From assembly GCA_934279105.1 (NCBI GenBank), contig CAKQWR010000090.1:1-8180 (forward strand): 8,180 nt of DNA, written 5' to 3'. Position 1 is the stretch's first letter. Each line of letters starts with the position of its first letter. This DNA is from an uncultured Oribacterium sp. (GTDB lineage Bacteria > Bacillota > Clostridia > Lachnospirales > Lachnospiraceae). The notes under the pieces are model-generated. The model ran no database searches, was not told the origin of the DNA, and saw nothing but the letters and a program-made list of their open reading frames with translations. Positions 1-5,750 of the stretch are shown piece after piece. The translations under genes and the position numbers were made by a program.

Positions 1-68
1 GGTTTCATCCAATGGTAAGATATCGGTCTCCAAAACCGCTCATGGGGGTTCGAATCCCTCAACCCCTG
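1..68 (+). tRNA. tRNA-Trp (anticodon CCA), 5' end cut by window start
   Basis: The anticodon loop CTCCAAA (28-34) places anticodon CCA at 30-32, giving tryptophan. The acceptor 3' strand AACCCCT (61-67) pairs with GGTT at 1-4, so the first three bases lie outside the window. The T arm is GGGGG/TTCGAAT/CCCTC (44-60), with one G-T pair. Discriminator base G68 agrees with the usual bacterial Trp identity. The gene does not encode the terminal CCA (GCG follows the T of the acceptor), so the tail must be added by nucleotidyltransferase. Two stems are imperfect: the D stem ATCC/AGAT has a C-A mismatch at its inner end, and the anticodon stem has T23 opposite C39, leaving four good pairs. The strong resemblance of the anticodon arm and T arm to known bacterial tRNA-Trp makes identity secure. 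Confidence 0.93.
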
Positions 69-76
69 CGAAGGAG

Positions 77-107
77 AGGAATCTGACGATGGTCAGGTTC
101 CTTTTTT
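77..107 (+). terminator. Rho-independent terminator of the tRNA unit
   Basis: An 11-bp stem, AGGAATCTGAC (77-87) with GTCAGGTTCCT (92-102), includes one T-G wobble, closes on the 4-base loop GATG and runs into six T. It starts nine bases after the tRNA and should end its transcript, so the next gene needs its own promoter. Confidence 0.9.
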
Positions 108-170
108 ATTTTCCATTTAAATCGACGATTATATACGGCATCGGCTACACTACCATCTATGGAGTACATC

Positions 171-1337
171 ATGAATTTTTCGAACGATCTTTACACTGAA
201 ATCGTCCCTGGCATCTACCGCGTCAGTCTGCATGACGGTAGTGTTCAGCAGGGGGTGAATCGAATCCAGATTTTTATCATTAAAGGTAAGGCGTCTGTAC
301 ATGACGGTCGCAGTCTTATGATCGATACCGGTTTCAAAGATGAGGGATGTTATGAGAAACTGAAGAAGGCATTTGCTGCTCTCGACATAACGACCGATAA
401 CCTCGATATTTATCTGACCCATCGACACCACGACCACTCCGGTCTCGCGGAGGTCTTTGCAAGTGAAGGTGTTCATCTTTTTATGAATTCAGCAGAGGAA
501 CGCCATCCGTATGACTGCCTTTCGTATCGTGTGAGTGAGGACACGCAGCGAGCACAGACAAAGGTGATGCGATGGGTTGGCATCACCCCGGATCACACGA
601 GCTATGCATGGGAAAACTTTCTTCGTTTCTCGAAACGTGTGAAAGATCATGGTGAGTGGGCGCTTTCTATCAGTGGGTTTCCATATACAGCGGTAAAAGA
701 TGGAGATGTATTTGCTTATGGTGATTACCGCTTCCGCAGCATTTCGCTGAAGGGACACACCTATGGCCAGATCGGGCTCATGGAAGAAGATAAACATATT
801 TTGTTTACGGCGGATCAGCTGATCCATGGCATTTCTCCAATCGTAGTCACCACGTATCCGGATGAGCATCTTCTCGAAAGCATGTTTTCATCACTCCGAA
901 AGATTAAGGAGCATTATGCTGACTGGACGATTATTCCGTCCCATGGCGAAATCATCGAGGATGTTCGTGGTGATGTTGACAGTATCGTCTACAGCTACCT
1001 CAATAAGAGTACGATGGCGCTTGATTTTTTGAAGGCAAGGGCCTGTGCCTGCCGAATAAATACGGCTGGTGAAGGACAAGGAGCTGATGCTATTTCTCGG
1101 ACTCCGGATGAGATTGATGACGGGCATGGACCACAGGAATTAACCGTTCGCCAAGTAGCGAAGGATATTTATCACATGGAAGAGCAGCCGGAGGATGAGG
1201 CCGTCTTTTTCTCTTATAAAATGCTGATTACCAAAACCTTTAGTCTTCTGGAATATCTGCATGACCAGGGATTCGTTCATCGTGTAGACCGAAATGGTGT
1301 ACTGTACTGGAGTGCGGTAGAACCGAACGAAACATAA
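171..1337 (+). CDS. MBL-fold metallohydrolase with C-terminal winged-helix-like domain
   Basis: This is a metallo-beta-lactamase-fold hydrolase, probably cytoplasmic, with no signal peptide. I place the start at the ATG at 171 (388 aa) because GGAG at 161-164 sits six bases before it; the in-frame ATG at 159 has no Shine-Dalgarno sequence. The metal-binding motif H84-R-H86-H87-D88-H89 is complete, and the later ligands appear as H196 (KGHTYG), D215 (FTAD) and H258 (PSHGE), so a two-metal site looks intact. Residues 345-382 (YKMLITKTFSLLEYL through VLYW) resemble the small winged-helix tail seen in LACTB2-like and related MBL proteins. Between them lies a variable, Gly/Asp-rich stretch (about 290-322) containing ACAC. 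Family members act on thioesters, lactones, phosphodiesters or RNA, and the sequence alone does not decide the substrate. It stands alone between two terminators, so context gives no pathway. Confidence 0.88.
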   Translation: MNFSNDLYTEIVPGIYRVSLHDGSVQQGVNRIQIFIIKGKASVHDGRSLMIDTGFKDEGCYEKLKKAFAALDITTDNLDIYLTHRHHDHSGLAEVFASEGVHLFMNSAEERHPYDCLSYRVSEDTQRAQTKVMRWVGITPDHTSYAWENFLRFSKRVKDHGEWALSISGFPYTAVKDGDVFAYGDYRFRSISLKGHTYGQIGLMEEDKHILFTADQLIHGISPIVVTTYPDEHLLESMFSSLRKIKEHYADWTIIPSHGEIIEDVRGDVDSIVYSYLNKSTMALDFLKARACACRINTAGEGQGADAISRTPDEIDDGHGPQELTVRQVAKDIYHMEEQPEDEAVFFSYKMLITKTFSLLEYLHDQGFVHRVDRNGVLYWSAVEPNET

Positions 1338-1342
1338 ACGAC

Positions 1343-1388
1343 CGCGTATCAATTTTCTATCAGTTTGATGGATTGATACGCGCTTTTT
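1343..1388 (+). terminator. Rho-independent terminator after the MBL hydrolase gene
   Basis: CGCGTATCAAT (1343-1353) pairs perfectly with ATTGATACGCG (1372-1382) over 11 bp and is followed by C and five T. The 18-base loop can fold again: CTATCA (1357-1362) with TGATGG (1366-1371), including one T-G pair. It begins five bases after the stop codon. Confidence 0.92.
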
Positions 1389-1428
1389 AAACAGAATGAT
1401 TGTGACGAATGAAACGTAAGGATAAAAT

Positions 1429-3369
1429 ATGGCACAGAATAACATTGTAACGATCGAACATCTCAGTAAGGTGTATACCGAGCGCCAGATTTTTAATGAT
1501 ACCGATTTTTCCATTAATGAAGGTGAAAAGGTTGCACTGATTGGAGTGAACGGTACCGGTAAGTCGACCCTGCTTCGTATCATCGCCGGCCTCGAGGAAC
1601 CGGATGAGGGAAGCATGGCGATGCGTCGTGAGCTCGAAATTCGTTTCCTGCCGCAAACGCCATCCTTTGACCCGGAAGACACCATCCTCGAAGCAATCCT
1701 GCATGACAATGAAGGACATCAGCATGTATGGGATCTGGAGACAGAAGCAAAAAAGTTTCTATCGAAGCTCGGTGAAAATGATTTTGACCGAAAAATAAAG
1801 GAACTCTCCGGAGGTCAGAAGAAGCGAGTGGCACTCGCAAGTACACTCCTCAGTACCGCTGATCTGCTGATCCTGGACGAGCCGACGAACCATCTTGATG
1901 GCGCGATGTCTGAATGGCTGGAAGACTATCTGAAGAGATATAAGGGTACCCTTCTGATGGTAACACATGATCGTTACTTTCTCGACGAAATCTGTGACCG
2001 CATCGTCGAACTCGATCAGGGTAAACTTTATAGCTATAAAGCGAACTATGCCGGTTACCTCGAACTGAAGGCAGAGCGTATGGATATCGCTCGTGCGAAG
2101 GAGCGAACAAGACAGAATATCCTTCGAAATGAGCTGAAATGGGTCATGCGCGGTGCGAAAGCACGTACGACGAAACAGAAGGGACGTCTTCAGCGTTATG
2201 AAAAGCTTTCTGCGATGCACGGACCGACCGAGGAAGAAGAGCTGAAGCTGAGTTCTATCAAGACCCGACTGGGCAAGTCTACGATTGAACTCATCGATGT
2301 CTGCAAGGCTTATGATGGACATGTCCTGCTGGATCACTTCAACTATAATTTTCTGCGAAACGACCGCGTCGGCATCATCGGCCCAAATGGTGCAGGAAAA
2401 TCAACACTTGTGAAGATGATCACCGGATGGGAAACTCCGGATAGTGGTGAGATCAATATCGGCCAGACAGTCCGCATCGGGTATTTCAGCCAGGAGAACG
2501 AGGCACTTGATGGTAATCAACGTGTTATCGATGCGATGACTTCCATCGGTGAGTATGTCCATACCGTGGACGGTCTCATCAGCGCCAGCAACATGCTCGA
2601 CCGCTTCCTCTTCCCACCATCTGTCCAGTATATGAAGGTTGAGAAACTGAGTGGCGGAGAGAAGCGTCGCCTCTATCTGCTTCGTGTACTTATGTCGGAA
2701 CCAAACGTGCTCATCCTTGACGAGCCGACAAACGACCTTGATATTCGTACGATGACCATCCTTGAGGACTATCTCGACCACTTCGACGGAATCGTAATCA
2801 CGGTGTCTCACGATCGATATTTCCTTGACCGTGTTGTTAATCGTATTTTTGCATTTGAAGGGAATGGAAAAATCAGTCAGTATGAAGGCGGTTACACTGA
2901 CTATCAGGTGGAATATATCCGTCGTCATCCGGAGGATGAGTCCGGATTCGCAAAAGCCGGTTCCATCGGAGGCACCGGAGGAAATAATCTGAATGCATCG
3001 AGATCTTCAGACCATGCTGATGACCGCCGCATCGTTCCTTCGCAGAACGGAGAAAACAGCAGTAATGCTGCCGACGAGTCCGCTGCCTTGGCCTCCGGAT
3101 CCAATGCAGCAGCGTCTACGAATCGTGAACGTCACCAGCTCCGTATGTCATATAAGGAAAAGAAGGAGTGGGAGACCATCGAAGCGGATATCGATGCACT
3201 CGAAACACGGATATCCGCAATCGACGATGAAATGTTACAGTACGCAAAGGACTTTATCAAACTCCACGAACTTACAAAGGAAAAGGAAGAAAAGGAAGCC
3301 CTTCTCGATGAAAAAATGGAGCGCTGGGCATATCTTTCTGATTTACAGGAAAAAATAGAACATAGTTAA
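1429..3369 (+). CDS. uup: ABC-F family ATPase, Uup subfamily (ribosome-associated)
   Basis: This is a soluble protein with two ATP-binding cassettes in one chain and no membrane segments (646 aa; E. coli Uup is about the same size). Domain 1 has Walker A GVNGTGKS (39-46), signature LSGGQ (126-130), Walker B with D150/E151 and switch H180. Domain 2 has GPNGAGKS (318-325), LSGGE (407-411), D431/E432 and H461. Both catalytic glutamates are present, so both sites should hydrolyse ATP. The inter-domain linker carries the basic stretch WVMRGAKARTTKQKGRLQR (238-256), typical of Uup. Residues about 505-566 form a low-complexity Ser/Asn/Gly/Ala tether, followed by a charged coiled coil (about 574-643) matching the Uup C-terminal domain. 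ABC-F proteins of this type act at the ribosomal E site; Uup/YfmR homologues are linked to relief of stalled translation. Antibiotic-protection ABC-F proteins are related, but the C-terminal coiled coil argues for the housekeeping Uup group. AAGGA (1418-1422) lies six bases before the ATG. Confidence 0.92.
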   Translation: MAQNNIVTIEHLSKVYTERQIFNDTDFSINEGEKVALIGVNGTGKSTLLRIIAGLEEPDEGSMAMRRELEIRFLPQTPSFDPEDTILEAILHDNEGHQHVWDLETEAKKFLSKLGENDFDRKIKELSGGQKKRVALASTLLSTADLLILDEPTNHLDGAMSEWLEDYLKRYKGTLLMVTHDRYFLDEICDRIVELDQGKLYSYKANYAGYLELKAERMDIARAKERTRQNILRNELKWVMRGAKARTTKQKGRLQRYEKLSAMHGPTEEEELKLSSIKTRLGKSTIELIDVCKAYDGHVLLDHFNYNFLRNDRVGIIGPNGAGKSTLVKMITGWETPDSGEINIGQTVRIGYFSQENEALDGNQRVIDAMTSIGEYVHTVDGLISASNMLDRFLFPPSVQYMKVEKLSGGEKRRLYLLRVLMSEPNVLILDEPTNDLDIRTMTILEDYLDHFDGIVITVSHDRYFLDRVVNRIFAFEGNGKISQYEGGYTDYQVEYIRRHPEDESGFAKAGSIGGTGGNNLNASRSSDHADDRRIVPSQNGENSSNAADESAALASGSNAAASTNRERHQLRMSYKEKKEWETIEADIDALETRISAIDDEMLQYAKDFIKLHELTKEKEEKEALLDEKMERWAYLSDLQEKIEHS

Positions 3370-3394
3370 TATCGGTATAGAACATCTATATTGT

Positions 3395-3475
3395 TCAGCC
3401 CGAGTTCGCGAAAGAACGCCACCGGAAATCATACGGAGAGGTCGCTCTTTCGAGAATCTCGGGCTGATTTTGTTT
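3395..3475 (+). terminator. Long imperfect terminator hairpin after the ABC-F gene
   Basis: TCAGCCCGAG (3395-3404) pairs perfectly with CTCGGGCTGA (3458-3467). The helix continues past a one-base bulge (T3457) with TTC (3405-3407) to GAA (3454-3456), a G-A mismatch, then CGAAAGA (3409-3415) with TCTTTCG (3446-3452), giving about 20 pairs. The apical 30 bases (3416-3445) can add only a few more, such as CG/CG and CCG/CGG. ATTTTGTTT follows the stem. It acts most simply as a terminator, but is far longer than needed. Confidence 0.8.
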
Positions 3476-3481
3476 CTCGAC

Positions 3482-3514
3482 TTTATTAATTTTAAATATA
3501 TAAATATATTTTAT
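3482..3514. other. AT-only tract with inverted repeat in the oppA upstream region
   Basis: The tract is made almost wholly of A and T and includes the inverted repeat AAATATAT (3494-3501), AA, ATATATTT (3504-3511). It lies just upstream of the first candidate promoter and may act as an UP element or bend. It could be low-complexity spacer. Over the whole gap 3476-3766 I see no convincing gene on either strand. Confidence 0.4.
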
Positions 3515-3528
3515 GACATCTATTATCT

Positions 3529-3557
3529 TTGCGAAATTTTCTTTACAGACATATATA
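3529..3557 (+). promoter_or_regulatory. Candidate distal promoter upstream of the binding-protein gene
   Basis: TTGCGA (3529-3534) and TATATA (3552-3557) are separated by 17 bases, each matching four of six consensus sigma-A positions. An alternative -10, TATAAA (3554-3559), has a 19-base spacer. AT-rich DNA lies just upstream. The -10 lies inside the dyad at 3546-3567. A start near 3564 would leave a leader of about 200 bases. Promoter matches in AT-rich DNA arise easily by chance. Confidence 0.35.
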
Positions 3558-3567
3558 AATGTGTCTG
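3546..3567. promoter_or_regulatory. 22-bp dyad covering the distal -10 region (possible operator)
   Basis: CAGACATAT (3546-3554) and ATGTGTCTG (3559-3567) are inverted copies with a four-base centre, and all nine positions pair if one T-G is allowed. It covers the candidate -10, as a repressor operator would. I cannot assign a regulator. As RNA it would be only a modest AT-rich hairpin with no T tract, so DNA binding is the likelier role. Confidence 0.4.
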
Positions 3568-3659
3568 ATAACTGTGCTTAGGCATAGCTTAACCGGTATA
3601 CTATTATTGCAGATTATATCTAATGTAATAAAACGCTATAGGTGGACGGATTCATGCGC

Positions 3660-3688
3660 TGGACTTTAATAATGTAAAGTTATATACT
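3660..3688 (+). promoter_or_regulatory. Candidate main promoter of the binding-protein gene
   Basis: TGGACT (3660-3665, four of six) and TATACT (3683-3688, five of six) stand exactly 17 bases apart. Transcription would start near 3694-3696, giving a leader of about 72 bases that begins almost directly with the hairpin at 3698-3739. A second TATACT at 3597-3602 has no convincing -35. Confidence 0.5.
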
Positions 3689-3690
3689 TT
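3663..3690. promoter_or_regulatory. Overlapping ACTTT inverted repeats between -35 and -10
   Basis: ACTTTA (3663-3668) and TAAAGT (3675-3680) are perfect inverted copies six bases apart. AAAGT (3676-3680) and ACTTT (3686-3690) form a second inverted pair sharing the middle half-site. Together they fill the spacer and -10 of the main candidate promoter, a typical operator position. No regulator can be named, and part of the signal is AT-rich sequence. Confidence 0.4.
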
Positions 3691-3697
3691 CACCATC

Positions 3698-3739
3698 GCG
3701 CAATGGAGTGCTAGTTTTGAACGAGTTGTACCATTGCGT
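3698..3739 (+). promoter_or_regulatory. Hairpin at the predicted 5' end of the oppA mRNA
   Basis: CGCAATGG (3699-3706) pairs perfectly with CCATTGCG (3731-3738), extended by a G-T at 3698/3739. Inside, CT-GTT (3711-3716) pairs with AAC-AG (3720-3725) around one A-G mismatch and a three-base loop. The hairpin ends 13 bases before the ribosome binding site. A stem at the extreme 5' end is a known way to protect mRNA from decay. It is not followed directly by a T run, so termination is less likely. It matches no riboswitch class that I recognise. Confidence 0.55.
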
Positions 3740-3766
3740 TCTCTACTTTTTAAGGAGAAATAAGTT

Positions 3767-5488
3767 ATGAAAAAGACAAGAGCACTTGTTGCGACCGTAA
3801 CTGCTGGTGCCATGGTCCTTGGTCTTGCGGCTTGTGGATCTTCTGCATATCAGGAGACAACCGTCGCTGCAACTGAGGCTGCCGGAACTACAGCTGCTAG
3901 AGAATCCGCTGCTGAGGCAACCGGAACCGTATCCACTTCTGACCTGAAGGTTATGCTGGAAACACCGGTTATGTCTCTCGATCCGCAGCAGGCAACCGAT
4001 GGTACATCCTTTGAGGTCATGGCAAACTACACCGATGGCCTTACACAGATGGACGATACTGGTGCAGCTATTGCAGCAGTAGCAGAAAGCTGGGAGACAT
4101 CTGATGATGGTCTTACCTGGACATTCCATCTTCGTAAGGATGCAAAGTGGTCCAACGGCACACCAGTAACCGCGAAGGATTTTGTATTTGGATGGCAGAG
4201 AGCCGTTGATCCGGATGTCGCTTCCGAGTATGCATACATGCTTTCCGATATCGGTCAGATCAAGAATGCCGCAGATATCATCAGCGGCACCAAGGATAAG
4301 TCCGAGCTGGGCGTAACCGCTGTTGATGACAATACCTTACAGGTTGAGCTCAACGCTCCGGTTTCCTATTTCCTGTCCCTGATGTACTTCCCGACCTTCT
4401 ATCCGGTCAACGAAGAGTTCTTTAATACCTGCCCGGATACCTACGGAACATCTCCGGAGACGACACTTTCCGATGGTGCGTTCGTTCTCGACACCTATCA
4501 GCCGGCAGCAACCTCTATCCACCTCACGAAAAACGCAGATTACTATGATGCAGACAACATCAAGCTTGCAGGCATCGACTATCAGGTAATCCAGGATTCA
4601 CAGCAGGCACTTCTTTCTTATCAGAACGGTGACCTTGATCTCACCCTTCTGAACGGCGATCAGGTCGATCAGGTAAAGGATGATCCTGCATTTAAGGCAG
4701 TTGGTGCCGGCTATCTCTGGTATGTAACACCGAACATCAGCGCGGTTTCTGAGCTTGCAAATGACAACATCCGTAAGGCACTTACCTTCGCCATCGATCG
4801 TACCGCTATCTGTGAGGACGTTCTGAAGGATGGTTCGAAGCCGACCTACACGGCTGTTCCGATGGATTTCGCAGCAGGTCCGGATGGATCCGACTTCTCC
4901 GCAGATCAGACCAAGTTCCAGGATGTATGTGCTGATGATACTGCAAAGGCTGCAGAGTACTGGCAGAAGGGCCTCGATGAGCTCGGTATCACATCACTTA
5001 CACTTGATATGAAGGTAGACGCTGATGATGCACCGCAGAAGGTTGCAACGGTTCTTCAGGAGCAGTGGCAGAGTGCACTGCCTGGTCTCACCATTACTCT
5101 CACAGTTGAGCCGAAGAAGCAGAGAGTACAGGATCTTCAGGATGGTAATTACCAGCTTGGTCTTACCAGATGGGGCCCTGACTACGCTGACCCGATGACT
5201 TACCTCGGCATGTGGACGACCGGCTGCTCCAACAACTATGGTTTATGGTCCAGCACCGATTATGATGACATCATCGCAAAGTGCACCACAGGTGAGCTTG
5301 CAACGGATCCAGAGGGTCGCTGGGCAGCAATGTACGATGCAGAGAAGATCGTCATGGATGAGTCGGTTATCTTCCCGCTTTACACGCAGTGTAATGCAGA
5401 GATGCTGAATCCGAATGTAACCGGCGTTGCATTCCATCCGGTAGCCCTCAACAGAGTTTATAAGAACGCTGTGAAGACAGAAGGCTGA
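3767..5488 (+). CDS. oppA: Peptide ABC transporter substrate-binding lipoprotein (family 5)
   Basis: This is the extracellular ligand-binding component of an oligopeptide/dipeptide-type ABC importer, 573 aa, a usual length for the family. The N-terminus MKKTR, a hydrophobic core (about 6-20) and lipobox L20-A21-A22-C23 mark a lipoprotein signal peptide; C23 would be lipid-anchored. Residues 24-57 are a Thr/Ala/Glu-rich tether between membrane and domain. The family-5 hallmark lies at about 106-149 (AESW, SDDGLTWTFHLR, DAKWSNGTPVTAKDFV), and the C-terminal lobe has RWGPDYADP (468-476), like the corresponding OppA/DppA segment. Ligand length and sequence preference cannot be read off; nickel, sugar-peptide or other family-5 ligands remain possible. 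AAGGAG (3752-3757) lies nine bases before the ATG. It is the first gene of the transporter cluster and is separated from the permeases by a hairpin, which suggests separately tuned, higher expression. Confidence 0.92.
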   Translation: MKKTRALVATVTAGAMVLGLAACGSSAYQETTVAATEAAGTTAARESAAEATGTVSTSDLKVMLETPVMSLDPQQATDGTSFEVMANYTDGLTQMDDTGAAIAAVAESWETSDDGLTWTFHLRKDAKWSNGTPVTAKDFVFGWQRAVDPDVASEYAYMLSDIGQIKNAADIISGTKDKSELGVTAVDDNTLQVELNAPVSYFLSLMYFPTFYPVNEEFFNTCPDTYGTSPETTLSDGAFVLDTYQPAATSIHLTKNADYYDADNIKLAGIDYQVIQDSQQALLSYQNGDLDLTLLNGDQVDQVKDDPAFKAVGAGYLWYVTPNISAVSELANDNIRKALTFAIDRTAICEDVLKDGSKPTYTAVPMDFAAGPDGSDFSADQTKFQDVCADDTAKAAEYWQKGLDELGITSLTLDMKVDADDAPQKVATVLQEQWQSALPGLTITLTVEPKKQRVQDLQDGNYQLGLTRWGPDYADPMTYLGMWTTGCSNNYGLWSSTDYDDIIAKCTTGELATDPEGRWAAMYDAEKIVMDESVIFPLYTQCNAEMLNPNVTGVAFHPVALNRVYKNAVKTEG

Positions 5489-5521
5489 TCATCTGATTGT
5501 TTGAAACGTTTCTTTTGATTG

Positions 5522-5545
5522 CAGGCCGCATGACAATGCGGCCTG
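5522..5545 (+). terminator. GC-rich intercistronic hairpin after oppA (weak or partial terminator)
   Basis: CAGGCCGCAT (5522-5531) pairs perfectly with ATGCGGCCTG (5536-5545) over 10 bp with loop GACA. The following bases, TCATCATTTCGG, are a poor T tract, so termination is probably incomplete. Such a hairpin can also block 3' exonucleases and stabilise the upstream message. Upstream at 5503-5512 is the perfect palindrome GAAACGTTTC. Confidence 0.65.
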
Positions 5546-5610
5546 TCATCATTTCGGTTTATGTCATAGATATGCTCAGAAACGTAACATCTCGAAAACA
5601 GTGCAGACGA

Positions 5611-5630
5611 TTTCGAAGATGCATTCGAAA
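5611..5630. promoter_or_regulatory. TTTCGAA dyad within a cluster of TTCGAA sites
   Basis: TTTCGAA (5611-5617) and TTCGAAA (5624-5630) are perfect inverted copies six bases apart. A further palindrome, TTTTCGAAAA (5657-5666), sits in the spacer of the candidate promoter, and a one-off copy, CTCGAA, is at 5591-5596. The repetition upstream of and inside a promoter suggests regulator binding sites, but no regulator can be named. Confidence 0.4.
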
Positions 5631-5645
5631 ACTATTCCGTGATGG

Positions 5646-5674
5646 ATTACATGGACTTTTCGAAAAATTATAAA
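5646..5674 (+). promoter_or_regulatory. Candidate internal promoter for the permease-ATPase genes
   Basis: ATTACA (5646-5651, four of six) and TATAAA (5669-5674, five of six) are 17 bases apart. The start would be near 5681, leaving a leader of about 84 bases that contains both hairpins before the GTG. It would allow the permease genes to be expressed independently of the binding protein. Confidence 0.42.
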
Positions 5675-5675
5675 T

Positions 5676-5689
5676 CCGAAGCGCTTTGG
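5676..5689. promoter_or_regulatory. Palindrome at the predicted start point of the internal promoter
   Basis: CCGAAGCGCTTTGG is a 14-bp palindrome if one G-T is allowed, with perfect core AAGCGCTT. The core equals the centre of a CcpA catabolite-response element, but the outer TG...CA bases are absent. It lies two bases after the -10, a repressing position. Confidence 0.3.
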
Positions 5690-5696
5690 AGCGTAT

Positions 5697-5750
5697 CTAC
5701 GGCTTAAACCGTAGTACATAGGGCAGAAAGATGGACTCTTCCGTATGCCC
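5697..5750 (+). promoter_or_regulatory. Two tandem leader hairpins before the permease ribosome binding site
   Basis: Hairpin 1 is CTACGG (5697-5702) with CCGTAG (5709-5714), loop CTTAAA. Hairpin 2 is GGGCA (5721-5725) with TGCCC (5746-5750), then G and AAGA (5726, 5728-5731) with TCTT and C (5737-5740, 5742), with one mismatch and a GTA bulge. It ends three bases before GGGAGG (5754-5759). CTTCC (5738-5742), inside hairpin 2, could instead pair with GGGAG (5754-5758) and mask the ribosome binding site, so two exclusive folds are possible. No known riboswitch class is recognised. Confidence 0.45.

Noticed and set aside
1..107. Integration (att) site at the tRNA 3' end
   Set aside because: No integrase, repeat of the tRNA 3' end or foreign-looking DNA follows. 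The next genes look native.
109..135. Promoter for the MBL gene (TATATA at 130-135)
   Set aside because: No acceptable -35 at 16-18 bases. A promoter must lie between 108 and 160, but I cannot place it with confidence.
1400..1428. Promoter-like pair TTGTGA-17-TAAAAT just before the ABC-F gene
   Set aside because: Transcription would start after the ATG at 1429 and leave out the good AAGGA site. I see no convincing promoter in this 40-base gap.
1140..1709. Long minus-strand open frame across the end of the MBL gene and the start of the ABC-F gene
   Set aside because: It runs antisense through two well-supported genes and their terminator, and its sequence shows no recognisable family. The same holds for other antisense frames, such as 1759-2337 and 2401-2928.
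1429..3369. Antibiotic-resistance ABC-F protein
   Set aside because: The linker motif and C-terminal coiled coil fit the Uup group, and nothing in the context suggests a drug-inducible leader or mobile resistance.
3535..3549. CodY-box-like sequence beginning AATTTTCT
   Set aside because: It matches about 10 of 15 consensus positions, with a good left half but a poor right half. A nearby AT-rich stretch scores the same, so this is chance level.
3641..3760. T-box or known riboswitch in the oppA leader
   Set aside because: There is no T-box core sequence and no recognisable aptamer. The structure is a simple nested hairpin.
5503..5512. GAAACGTTTC as a catabolite-response (cre) site
   Set aside because: It is a perfect 10-bp palindrome, but its arms do not fit the cre consensus around the central CG. 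It also lies after the oppA stop, not at a promoter.
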